Shown here in pieces: positions 7,693-15,044 of a stretch of DNA of 64,000 nucleotides (position 1 is the first letter of the stretch; each line of letters begins with the position of its first letter). The position numbers and the translations under genes were made by a program. Source of the DNA: Actinophytocola gossypii (GTDB taxonomy: Bacteria; Actinomycetota; Actinomycetes; Mycobacteriales; Pseudonocardiaceae); assembly GCF_025165815.1 (NCBI RefSeq), contig NZ_JAFFZE010000004.1:558001-622000 (forward strand). The letters run 5' to 3'. A model generated the notes under the pieces. The model saw only the letters and a list, made by a program, of their open reading frames with translations. It searched no databases and was not told the origin of the DNA.

Positions 7693-8766
7693 ATGGGCAC
7701 TGATGGACGCACGGTCAGCGCTGTCGACGACTCCGCCGAGGTGACATCGCCCGCGATGACGACCATGCTCGCGACCATCGGCCCCGCGACTCGCGCACCT
7801 GAGACCATGGCTGCCCTGATCCGCCTCGGCGTCAGCGGGTTCCGGTTCTCCGCCTCGAAGTTCGGCGTGGTCGAGCTCGCGGCCCAGGCGGCGGACGCCC
7901 GCGCGGCGGGTCGTGCCGTCGGCCGGCCCGTGGAGCTGCTTCTCGACCTGCCCGGCGCCAAGGTCCGGTTCACGAACCCGGAATCGCTCGACCTCGGCGC
8001 CACGCCACGGTTCAGGATCTCCTACGCACGACAGCTCACCCGCCACGGCCAGGACATGCCAGAACTCGGTGTGTCCGATCCGGAGCTGGGCGCCGGCATT
8101 GCTCCCGGCGACCTCCTGCTCATCGGCGACGGCGAGATCGCTGCCCGTGTGGTGTCGGCATCCAGGACCCACTGTGTGGCCGAGTCGCTCGACGGTGGGG
8201 TGCTCGGCCCGCGCAAGGGTGTCTGGGTGATGGGAAAGTCACGACGACTCCGGCCACCCGACCCGGAGGCGGACCTCGCCCTGCTCGAGAAGTTGAGCGA
8301 CTCGGCCTTCACCGGGGCGTTGGTCTCGTTCGCCGAGGATGCGGCCGTGCTGGACCCGGTCCGCGCGCGGTGGGGCGGGCGAAGCGCCAACGCCGTCGTG
8401 GCGAAGGTGGAGACCCGGGCAGGCGTGGCCAACATCGCCGAGATCGCGCGGGCGGCGGACAGCGTGCTGGTTGGCCGTGGTGACCTGCTCATGGACAGCG
8501 GGGTGCTCGACTTCCACGACCTGTGCACGACCGCTGTGCGGGAATGCAGGCGATTGTCCGTGCCGGTCGTGGTGGGCACCCAGCTGCTGTCCGGTCTGGA
8601 GCACTCGTGGCTGCCGCTTCGTTCCGAGCTCGCCTATCTGTGCGGCGTGCTCGAGTCGGGTGTCGACGGGCTGTTGCTCACGACCGAGACCACCTTCGGC
8701 AGCGATCCGCTTCGTGCGGCGGGCTTGATGGCAGAGCTGATTCGGCGCTACGGCGTCCGCGAGTAG
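7693..8766 (+). CDS. Shortened pyruvate-kinase-like protein, copy 1
   Basis: The 357-residue protein has the catalytic (beta/alpha)8 barrel of pyruvate kinase but lacks the C-terminal regulatory domain (typical enzymes are about 470-500 residues). Retained: ATIGPAT at the start; Lys90 in DLPGAKVRF; Lys238 and Glu240 in AKVET; Asp264 in GRGD; Thr296 in GTQLL; and RSELA and TTET near the end. The RxNxSH motif of true enzymes is altered to FRFSASK, with Arg and one Ser kept. Inference: a phosphoryl-transfer enzyme with a changed acceptor. It is a paralogue of the protein at 12760-13818. ATG 7693 is chosen for the GGGG just before it; ATG 7660 is possible. It converges with the minus-strand operon, with a gap of ten bases. 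Confidence 0.85.
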   Translation: MGTDGRTVSAVDDSAEVTSPAMTTMLATIGPATRAPETMAALIRLGVSGFRFSASKFGVVELAAQAADARAAGRAVGRPVELLLDLPGAKVRFTNPESLDLGATPRFRISYARQLTRHGQDMPELGVSDPELGAGIAPGDLLLIGDGEIAARVVSASRTHCVAESLDGGVLGPRKGVWVMGKSRRLRPPDPEADLALLEKLSDSAFTGALVSFAEDAAVLDPVRARWGGRSANAVVAKVETRAGVANIAEIARAADSVLVGRGDLLMDSGVLDFHDLCTTAVRECRRLSVPVVVGTQLLSGLEHSWLPLRSELAYLCGVLESGVDGLLLTTETTFGSDPLRAAGLMAELIRRYGVRE

Positions 8767-8776
8767 CGGTCGAGAA

Positions 8777-9337
8777 TCAGAACACTATCCAGTAACGCCG
8801 TTTCGGGCCGACCACGGTGTCCCGTACGTCCTCCAGCACCCCACCGGCATTCTCGATCATGCGGCCGGACACGTGGTTGTCGGGCGAGCAGGTCAACAGC
8901 ACCCTGTCCATTCCCCGCGACCGCGCCCGCTCGAGTGCCACGTCCAGTGCCCAGGTCGCGATGCCACGCCGTCGGTACCGGGGACAGACGCTGTAACCGA
9001 TGTGCCCGCCCGCCTCCAACAGGAGCGGGGTGAGCGCGTGCCGAAGCTCGATCGCGCCAAGACAGATGTCCTCGTGGGTGATCCACCAGTACGTCGAGTG
9101 TGCCCGGCCGGGCGCCGGCTCCACCGCCGCGTCGGCGGAACGGAGCAGTTTGGCGACCCAGGCGGCGAAGCCCTCCTGGCTCGTCACGTCATCGTCGGCA
9201 CCGAGCCCGGCCCCGTCCAGGTGAGACCCGGCAGGCCATTCAGCGTAAGCGGCGAGCCACGAGGCGTGCAACCGCGGGTCGGGCCGGGTCAACTCGGGAC
9301 GGAGTTCGTCCGGCTCCCGCGCAGGAACCATGCCCAT
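8777..9337 (-). CDS. GNAT-family N-acetyltransferase
   Basis: The 186-residue protein has the GNAT fold. The acetyl-CoA loop is seen in YSVCPRYRRRGIATWALDVAL (the Q/RxxGxG/A type), and the C-terminal part has LLTCSPDNHVSGRMIENAGG, typical of the RimJ/MCC1210 type. It is the last gene of the eight-gene minus-strand operon, starting one base after the stop of the ArsR-like gene. It may acetylate the cluster product for self-protection or as a tailoring step; the sequence does not reveal the substrate. Confidence 0.88.
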   Translation of the reverse strand: MGMVPAREPDELRPELTRPDPRLHASWLAAYAEWPAGSHLDGAGLGADDDVTSQEGFAAWVAKLLRSADAAVEPAPGRAHSTYWWITHEDICLGAIELRHALTPLLLEAGGHIGYSVCPRYRRRGIATWALDVALERARSRGMDRVLLTCSPDNHVSGRMIENAGGVLEDVRDTVVGPKRRYWIVF

Positions 9338-9338
9338 G

Positions 9339-10253
9339 TCAGAACCCCAGTCGCTGTAGGAGGGCGGCGCCGCCTTGGTCGAGTTGGTAGAATACCCGCC
9401 CGCCGAGCCGTTGCTTCCACACCAGGCCGGAGGCGGCCAGGACGGTCAGGTGCTGTGACACCGTGCTCTTGGCCATTCCCAACGAAGCCGCCACAGCTGT
9501 GGTCGTCTGCGGAATCTTCAACGCGCGCACCACCTGTGCTCGCCCGCTGCCGAGCAGAAGCGCCAGGCGATCCTCCGTGGGGGCGGCACGGTCGGTCGCC
9601 GTCAGGACCTGGAAGAAGCCGGTGGCCCGAGCCTGGTACGAGACAGCCACCACGCCCGGCTCCCGCAGGAACAGCCGCACGCCGCCCGCGAACACGGTCG
9701 GCACCAGCAACAGTTGCGAGCTGGTCACCGACACCTCGAGATCGCAGTGGAACGGTGCGGTCAGGAAGGGCCGGGACCACAGCACCCGTCCGTCCAACTC
9801 GTTCAGCATCGCCTCCGGCCCGGACACGACGAGGGTCCGGCCCCGGAAAAGAACCTCCTCTTCCAACGAGGTCCGCATCTGGACCCAGTGAGGGGCGATC
9901 GCCCAGTCCCAGTACTGCTCGAGGAGTCCGCAAAGCCGGTCGGCGGAGTTGCCTTCGCACCGGACCCGCATTTCCATGAGCTCGGGCTCGAGCGTGCTGC
10001 ACGCGGCGCTGGGCAGCGGCACGGAACCTTGTGGGAACAGTGACAGGTTGGCGCGCCGCATCGGCTCCACCAGGCCTTCCACAAGGTGGCGAGGCAGTTC
10101 GCGGCGAACCGCACGGGCCCAGCGGGAGTAGGGCGACGGCGCCTCGCCCGGATAGCGGGCGAGGATCGCCAGGCTGCCGATGGTTTCCCACAGCGGGCTG
10201 AGCGCGAGCCGCACTCGGCCGAGGCTGTCGTCATCCACCCGCAGCCGGATCAC
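9339..10253 (-). CDS. ArsR-like transcriptional regulator with long N-terminal domain
   Basis: The 304-residue protein has a winged helix-turn-helix at its C terminus (IPQTTTAVAASLGMAKSTVSQHLTVLAASGLV, then the wing RLGGRVFYQLDQGGAALL). The preceding 220 residues form the sensor domain found in actinobacterial ArsR-type regulators of the DUF5937 kind. The start is a GTG that overlaps the stop of the RRE gene (GTGA); an ATG at 10277 would overlap it by 28 bases. Position inside the operon suggests a local, possibly autoregulatory, controller. The ligand is unknown, and no metal-binding cysteine pair of the classical ArsR type is seen. Confidence 0.85.
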   Translation of the reverse strand: MIRLRVDDDSLGRVRLALSPLWETIGSLAILARYPGEAPSPYSRWARAVRRELPRHLVEGLVEPMRRANLSLFPQGSVPLPSAACSTLEPELMEMRVRCEGNSADRLCGLLEQYWDWAIAPHWVQMRTSLEEEVLFRGRTLVVSGPEAMLNELDGRVLWSRPFLTAPFHCDLEVSVTSSQLLLVPTVFAGGVRLFLREPGVVAVSYQARATGFFQVLTATDRAAPTEDRLALLLGSGRAQVVRALKIPQTTTAVAASLGMAKSTVSQHLTVLAASGLVWKQRLGGRVFYQLDQGGAALLQRLGF

Positions 10254-10537
10254 CGCAAGGGCTCCTCGACCACCCATTCGACGACACCGCGACCAGCGAG
10301 GTCGTCGAGAAAATCACTCACGTCGGCGCTGACCTCCGCGGGGTCGGCGTCGTACCTGGCGACGACGATGGCGACGATGTCCGCGACGCGGTTCCGCCCG
10401 TCCGCCGACTCGTAGATCAGCTTCGCCACGTCGGTCAGTTCCAACGCGTCCGCGTCGACGCCGATGACCAGGTCGCCGGAGACCCGGCGGACCCGGACGC
10501 CGAGGGCCCGGCGCGGCACGCGAAGGCCGGTGCTCAT
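10250..10537 (-). CDS. Stand-alone PqqD-like RiPP recognition element
   Basis: A 95-residue protein with the PqqD/RRE pattern: an N-terminal beta hairpin (VRVRRVSGDLVIGVD), a helix with LTDVAKLIYESADGRNRVADI, then IVVARYDADPAEVSADVSDFLDDLAGRGVVEW. Such proteins bind leader peptides through their YxxPx motif and present them to partner enzymes. It overlaps the nucleotidyltransferase upstream (ATGA) and the ArsR-like gene downstream (GTGA). Its likely ligand is the 22-residue peptide encoded at 2859, in which case the whole minus-strand operon acts on a peptide-bound substrate. The binding partner is inference; the family call is strong. Confidence 0.88.
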   Translation of the reverse strand: MSTGLRVPRRALGVRVRRVSGDLVIGVDADALELTDVAKLIYESADGRNRVADIVAIVVARYDADPAEVSADVSDFLDDLAGRGVVEWVVEEPLR

Positions 10538-11352
10538 GTGGTCTCCACACGGATGGCGATGTCCTGGCAGATGGTGAGCACGGATCGGACCCACGGTCGC
10601 GGATCGGCCGGGTCGTAGTCCCGCATGGTCTCCAGCGCCCAGTAACGCTCGAACGAAAGCACCTCGGGAGCAGCCGCTTTGAACCGGTTGGGTCGCCACT
10701 TGGGCATGTGGCTGCCGTACTCGCCCGCGCTCTCCAACAGTGAGTCGACGGCGTGGCCGAGTGCCCGGCGAGCCGACAACACCGCGCTTTCCAGATGCCC
10801 GGCCTCCAGTTGGCCCAAGGCGTCTTCCGCGGCGTCATCGGCCAGGCCGAGCGACCGGACCACGACGATGGAGCGGAAGGCGGACTGGTTCAGCAGTTCG
10901 CATCTGGCCTCGATCCACTCGCTGCCCAGCAACGGCCGGCAGTGGACGAGGCGGGCCAGGGAGGTCTCCTCGCGTGGCGAGAGGATCTCGCCGGCGAAGA
11001 CCTCACCTGTGTACCTGTCCCAGCTGATCTTGGCGAGCATCTGGTCGAACTGGCGCTCCAGCCAGTAGGTGATCTCCCAACGACGGCCGTTCTCGAAGAA
11101 CACCTCGTTCCGCACCCGTGGCGGGTCGAGCGGCATCAGGGCGGCGTTGTAGCTCTCTGTCCGCACCTCCTCGGTGGTGACGACGTAGATGTCGAAGTCA
11201 CTGCGGGAGTTCTCCCAGCCACGCGCGACCGAGCCGACGACGAAGGCGGCGATCGTGTCGTCAGGGAGCAGGTCGCGCTCTCGGAGCGGGTTGAGCCAGT
11301 CGGCGGTGTCCTGCTCCGGCGTGGGCACCGCCATGAAGGTCCGCTCGCTCAT
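10534..11352 (-). CDS. Nucleotidyltransferase-domain protein (Pol-beta superfamily)
   Basis: A 272-residue protein. Residues 38-58 carry the nucleotidyltransferase signature: Gly40-Ser41 followed by SDFDIYVV with catalytic acids Asp52 and Asp54. The helical C-terminal half (about 140-250, with QLEAGHLESAVLSARRALGH) resembles the HEPN-like domain of aminoglycoside or kanamycin-type nucleotidyltransferases. It could adenylylate a hydroxyl or phosphate as a tailoring, activation or resistance step. Nucleotidyltransferases also occur beside some lasso peptide clusters. It overlaps its neighbours by four bases on both sides, so it is co-translated with the RRE. Confidence 0.85.
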   Translation of the reverse strand: MSERTFMAVPTPEQDTADWLNPLRERDLLPDDTIAAFVVGSVARGWENSRSDFDIYVVTTEEVRTESYNAALMPLDPPRVRNEVFFENGRRWEITYWLERQFDQMLAKISWDRYTGEVFAGEILSPREETSLARLVHCRPLLGSEWIEARCELLNQSAFRSIVVVRSLGLADDAAEDALGQLEAGHLESAVLSARRALGHAVDSLLESAGEYGSHMPKWRPNRFKAAAPEVLSFERYWALETMRDYDPADPRPWVRSVLTICQDIAIRVETT

Positions 11353-11999
11353 GTGCGGCTCACCAACGACATGCCGTCGGCGACGGGGAGCATGACGACC
11401 TCGACTCGGGAGTCCTTGACCAGCCGCTTGTTGAACTCGATGACCGCGTGGTCGGCCTCCTTGACCGGCTTCAGCACCCGGCCGCTGCGGAAGACGTTGT
11501 CGAAGGCGACGATTCCGCCCGGTCGGGTCCGCACGATCAGTTCCTCGAAGTACTCCAGGTACCCCTCCTTGTCGGCGTCGACGAAGGAGAAGTCCAGGTG
11601 CGGCTCGGCCGGCAGCGCGCGCAGCGTCTCGATCGCGGGCGCTATGCGCAGATCGATGCGGTCCACGACGCCGGCCGCCTGCCACGCTTCACGAGCGATC
11701 GGTGTCCAGTCGTCGGTGATGTCGCAGGCGATCAGGCGGCCGCCGGGCCGCAGACCGCGGGCGATCGCGAGGGAGGACATCCCCGTGAAGCTGCCCACGT
11801 CGACGGCGTGACGTGCGCCGAGGGTCCGGGCCAGCAGAGTGAGCAGAGCACTCTGCTCGGGTGCTGTCTGCCAGTGCGCCACCCGAGGAAGGGTCGAGGT
11901 CTGCTCGATGATCCGGCGCTGCACGGCATCGAGCGGAACGCTGTGCGCGAGCATGTACTCGCGCAGCGGGGCTGGTATGAGGAGTGTGCTGTCCTTCAT
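11349..11999 (-). CDS. Class I SAM-dependent O-methyltransferase (caffeoyl-CoA type)
   Basis: The 216-residue protein matches the Methyltransf_3 family in size and motifs: motif I VDVGSFTGMSSLAIA (residues 67-81), the acidic ACDITDDW, and the divalent-metal region FVDADKEGYLEYFEEL followed by RPGGIVAFDNVF. Members methylate catechol-type hydroxyls, often on acyl carriers or small molecules. It lies in the middle of the overlapped minus operon (ATGA at both ends), which marks it as a tailoring enzyme of this pathway. The acceptor may be a hydroxyl made by the flavin monooxygenase at 25113 or a hydroxylamine made by the AurF-like enzyme. Confidence 0.9.
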   Translation of the reverse strand: MKDSTLLIPAPLREYMLAHSVPLDAVQRRIIEQTSTLPRVAHWQTAPEQSALLTLLARTLGARHAVDVGSFTGMSSLAIARGLRPGGRLIACDITDDWTPIAREAWQAAGVVDRIDLRIAPAIETLRALPAEPHLDFSFVDADKEGYLEYFEELIVRTRPGGIVAFDNVFRSGRVLKPVKEADHAVIEFNKRLVKDSRVEVVMLPVADGMSLVSRT

Positions 12000-12763
12000 G
12001 AGGCCGTGGCCTTTCGAACGGTCGGGTGGGTGAGGATGCGGCCGGAGGTGGTGGCGTCCCCGGCGGTCCGGCCGGCGTTGTCGAAGAGCTCGAGCACGTG
12101 CTCGGCGAGTTCAGGCGCCGTGGAGCGGTCCGAACGCACCACTGTCCACTCGGGATCGCCGGCGATCAGCCGGGTGGTCAGCTCGTCGAGTCGCACGATC
12201 TCGTCCAGGTGTCGACGCAGGAAGTCGTTGACAGCGTGCTTGGCGGGTCCTTCGCGGGCCGCCATCCGTTCTCGCCGGGCCGCGGGAGCACAGGTCAGGT
12301 AGATCTGCACGGCGAAGCGGGGAACACGGGCACGGATCCACTCGGGTGCCAGGTAGCACTCACCAGGGGTCAGAAAGGTGTTGAACGAGTGCTGTGTCAG
12401 CCAGTACCGGTCCTGCACCCTGACCGCACCTGGTTCGGGCGGTCTCTGCTGAGCGGCCAGTTCGGCGTCCACGATGAGCTGTGCGGAACGCACGCTGTTG
12501 AAGCGGCGCCACAGCCCCAGGTCACGGAAGGGTCGGTCCGTGGCATCGTCGAAGACCGCCACCGCTTCGCCGAGCATCGCGTCCACGAGTCCGCCCTTGG
12601 TCAGCGTGCCGTGTGACTGCGTGACCTCGTGGCCCCGTGCGCGCAACTCGGCCGCGATCAGCCGCGCGAGGCTGGTCTTGCCGCTGCACTCGTGTCCGTC
12701 CAGGAGGATGCCGGGGATGAAGGGACGTTGGACGGTGGTCCCTCGACCTGGGTCGGGTTTCAT
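11996..12763 (-). CDS. Thymidylate-kinase-like P-loop kinase
   Basis: A 255-residue P-loop protein with Walker A GHECSGKTSLA at residues 23-33 and a LID-like region ACAPAARRERMAAREGPAKH. The sequence VRVQDRYWLTQHSF resembles the DR(Y/W) motif of dNMP kinases. It is clearly not the housekeeping thymidylate kinase given its cluster position and divergence. It likely phosphorylates a pathway intermediate, or the monophosphate produced by another kinase in the same operon (APH-like gene at 13829). Both ends overlap neighbouring genes by four bases. Confidence 0.8.
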   Translation of the reverse strand: MKPDPGRGTTVQRPFIPGILLDGHECSGKTSLARLIAAELRARGHEVTQSHGTLTKGGLVDAMLGEAVAVFDDATDRPFRDLGLWRRFNSVRSAQLIVDAELAAQQRPPEPGAVRVQDRYWLTQHSFNTFLTPGECYLAPEWIRARVPRFAVQIYLTCAPAARRERMAAREGPAKHAVNDFLRRHLDEIVRLDELTTRLIAGDPEWTVVRSDRSTAPELAEHVLELFDNAGRTAGDATTSGRILTHPTVRKATAS

Positions 12764-13818
12764 GGGCGGCTCGGGAAGAGTGCGGTTCTGACGGTCGTGG
12801 GTGCGTATCGGTCCCGAAGTCCGGTGAGGAGTGTCACCGCCCGAACCGGGTCGGTGGCCCCCGCCGTCTCTTCGGAGAGCATCAGCCCGGCCACCCCCTC
12901 AGCCAGCAACCCGCTGACGGTGGCGAGCTCCGATCGGTGCGGCAGCCACCCGGCCGCGAGGCTGGTCAACAGCTGGGTACCGACGAGCACAGGGCATCCG
13001 ATCGCGCGCGCCGCGTCCAGCACCCGGCGGCAGGCCGCGTGGAACTCGACCGGGCCGGTGTCGAGCAACAGGTCGCCGCGTCCGAGCAGGATCCCGTCGG
13101 CGGCCCGGGCGACCTCGTCCGCCGACGCCGCTCCGGTCGCTGTCTCGACCTTCGCGACCACCGAGGGCAGTGGACCCTCGCGGACACCCTCGCTCAGCAC
13201 CGCGCGGGCACGGTCGACGAGATCGGCCGACTCGGCGAAGGAGATCACCACAGCGTCGAACGGTGTACCGGCCATTGCCCGCAACCCGGCGAGGTCGTAG
13301 GGGGTGAACTCCTGTGCGCCCCCGGCGTCGCGGGCACCGGGGAAGGAGAGCCCTCGCCGGATCCCGATCACGCCGGTGGTCAGCGGTACCGCCCTGCACG
13401 AACCCGCGGCGTGTTCCACGATCCGCAACGCGTCCTCCCCGTCGCCGATGACGACGAGGTCGCCGACCGATGGACGCGGGTCGCCGGGACCGAGGCCGGA
13501 CACCCCGAGCCGCGGCACCGGACCGGTGAGATCGGAAGGGCCGGCGTCGAAGCGCAGCACGAGCTCGGTGACGCCGGCCAGGTCCAGGTAGGCGTCGTTG
13601 GTCAGTCGCGGTTTGGCGCCGGGGAGGTCGAGCACCAACTCGACCGGCAGACCAAGATCCGCGGCGAGCTCACGAACCACTTCGGCGAGGGCCGCGAGCT
13701 GGGCCACGGGGGTCTTGGATGCCGTGAAGCGGAACACATCCACCCCGGCTTTCAGCAGGTCACCGAGGACCTCCCTGGAGGAGCAGGCCGGTCCGACCGT
13801 GGCGACGACGTGGGTCAT
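12760..13818 (-). CDS. Shortened pyruvate-kinase-like protein, copy 2
   Basis: A 352-residue paralogue of the protein at 7693-8766. Both have the barrel and lack the regulatory C-terminal domain. Motifs run in the same order: THVVATVGPACSS, VDVFRFTASK, VLDLPGAKPRLT, VVIGDGEDALRIV, AKVETATGAASADE, LLGRGDLLLDTGPVEFH, LVGTQLLTSL and LPHRSELATVSGLL. Conservation of the lysine, acidic and threonine residues used for PEP chemistry suggests active enzymes. The ATG at 13818 leaves a ten-base gap to the upstream gene; an ATG at 13842 would overlap it by 14 bases. The presence of two copies in opposite operons of one cluster suggests two related phosphoryl-transfer steps or a heteromer. Confidence 0.85.
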   Translation of the reverse strand: MTHVVATVGPACSSREVLGDLLKAGVDVFRFTASKTPVAQLAALAEVVRELAADLGLPVELVLDLPGAKPRLTNDAYLDLAGVTELVLRFDAGPSDLTGPVPRLGVSGLGPGDPRPSVGDLVVIGDGEDALRIVEHAAGSCRAVPLTTGVIGIRRGLSFPGARDAGGAQEFTPYDLAGLRAMAGTPFDAVVISFAESADLVDRARAVLSEGVREGPLPSVVAKVETATGAASADEVARAADGILLGRGDLLLDTGPVEFHAACRRVLDAARAIGCPVLVGTQLLTSLAAGWLPHRSELATVSGLLAEGVAGLMLSEETAGATDPVRAVTLLTGLRDRYAPTTVRTALFPSRP

Positions 13819-13828
13819 GCCGGCCCGC

Positions 13829-14827
13829 TCAGGCCCACGCACCGAGCAGCCCGAGCGTCTCGGCGGCTCGGGTGGCCGGGCCCGCGTCGAGGCGAGCCAG
13901 CCCCGCGTGCGTGAAGGACAGGCTCAGGCGGAAGACGAGCCAACCCACTTCCTCATGCTCGCGCCTGGTGAAGTCGAAGGGATCTCCGAGCATCTCGGAC
14001 GTCCACGTACCCAGTCGGTCGTACAGGTGGGGCGGCACCAGGGACAGCGCGCTCAGGCCGTAGCGCAGCAACACCAGGCAGGCCATCAGCTCCAACCGGG
14101 CGGCCTCGCTCGCATCGACGGGGCGGTCGAAGTAGGCCTCCAGGAACTTCTCGAGCAGCGCGCCCTCGATGCCGAGCGAGAGCATCGCGTTGGCCAGGTC
14201 GTACAGCGGGTCCCCGAAGCCGAGGTGGTCGAAATCGATGAGCCAGGCGCGCATGCCGTCGAACAGGACGTTGCCGCGGTTCAGGTCGTGGTGGCAGAGC
14301 CGGTCCTCGACCCCGAGCCGGCCGAGCGCCGCTCGCAGGCCGTCGAACCGTTCGGACGCCTCGCTGTAGATCGCGAGCTCGGGAATCCGGGGGGCGAGTC
14401 GCGCCACCCCGGACCGCGCGGCGTCTATCTTGCCCTCGTGCAGCCGCGGGTCACCGTCCATGTCGAGGGTGTGCAGCTCACGCAGGACCCGAGCGAGTGA
14501 GAGAGCCTGCCACTGGGCGATCGGTCGGGTGGCGGGAGCGCCCAGGATCTCGTCCATGACCAGCACGCCGCTCACGGGATCGGCGTACTCCACCCTCGGG
14601 CCGACCCCGTGCTTGCCGAGCAACTGGGCTGCCCTGAACTCCGTTGGTACGACGCCTTCTTCAGCGAACCGCAGGTCGATCACACGTGCGACCCGACGGG
14701 TACCGTCAACAGCGATGGAATAGGTCGATGCCCATGGCGTGGGGGTGGCCGGGAAGGCGCTCACCGTCGCCCTGTCGCTCAGCCCGAGGATCTCCAGAAC
14801 ACCCGCAAGCCGATCATCAGCACACAT
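13829..14827 (-). CDS. APH/choline-kinase-family phosphotransferase
   Basis: The 332-residue protein has the bilobed aminoglycoside-phosphotransferase fold: catalytic loop LCHHDLNRGNVLFDG (HxDxxxxN), and IDFDHLGFGDPLYDLANAM as the magnesium-binding DFD-type motif. It is the first gene of the minus-strand operon. The ATG at 14827 (MCADDRLAG) is preferred because the longer frame to 14992 runs into the divergent promoter region with no domain content. The role may be resistance by phosphorylation or a biosynthetic kinase feeding the thymidylate-kinase-like and pyruvate-kinase-like proteins downstream. The substrate is unknown. Confidence 0.87.
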   Translation of the reverse strand: MCADDRLAGVLEILGLSDRATVSAFPATPTPWASTYSIAVDGTRRVARVIDLRFAEEGVVPTEFRAAQLLGKHGVGPRVEYADPVSGVLVMDEILGAPATRPIAQWQALSLARVLRELHTLDMDGDPRLHEGKIDAARSGVARLAPRIPELAIYSEASERFDGLRAALGRLGVEDRLCHHDLNRGNVLFDGMRAWLIDFDHLGFGDPLYDLANAMLSLGIEGALLEKFLEAYFDRPVDASEAARLELMACLVLLRYGLSALSLVPPHLYDRLGTWTSEMLGDPFDFTRREHEEVGWLVFRLSLSFTHAGLARLDAGPATRAAETLGLLGAWA

Positions 14828-15044
14828 GGATGACCTCTTTCCGATCAGCGTCCGTGCAGCATCAAACAGCGCGCTCCCCTTCGTCAAGGCACCGATCACC
14901 GTATCCGATAAGGGCATTCGTGAACTTCGATGCTGAATCCGGCCAAGCGTCGCTATGGTAATCATGGAGGTTGTCGGTTCGCATCGCGGCACATTCGACG
15001 GTTGCGGGCCCGGTCAAGTGGCCCTGTCGTGAGGGTTATCAATC
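14828..15044. promoter_or_regulatory. Divergent promoter region between minus-strand operon and PKS operon
   Basis: This 217-base gap drives both the eight-gene minus operon and the PKS operon, so it is the likely control point for the LysR (27593) and ArsR-like (9339) regulators. GTGAGGG at about 15030 serves as ribosome binding site for the PKS start. I could not assign -35/-10 boxes or an operator with confidence. Confidence 0.55.

Noticed and set aside
6153-8003. Long minus-strand open frame of 616 codons opposite the MFS and PK-like genes
   Set aside because: Shadow frame with composition unlike real proteins of this window.
7693-8766. Housekeeping pyruvate kinase
   Set aside because: Too short, no C-terminal regulatory domain, altered RxNxSH motif, and a paralogue in the same cluster.
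2859-14827. A PEARL (peptide aminoacyl-tRNA ligase) pathway
   Set aside because: No LanB-type glutamylation-domain protein is found in the window; only the idea of a scaffold peptide is similar.
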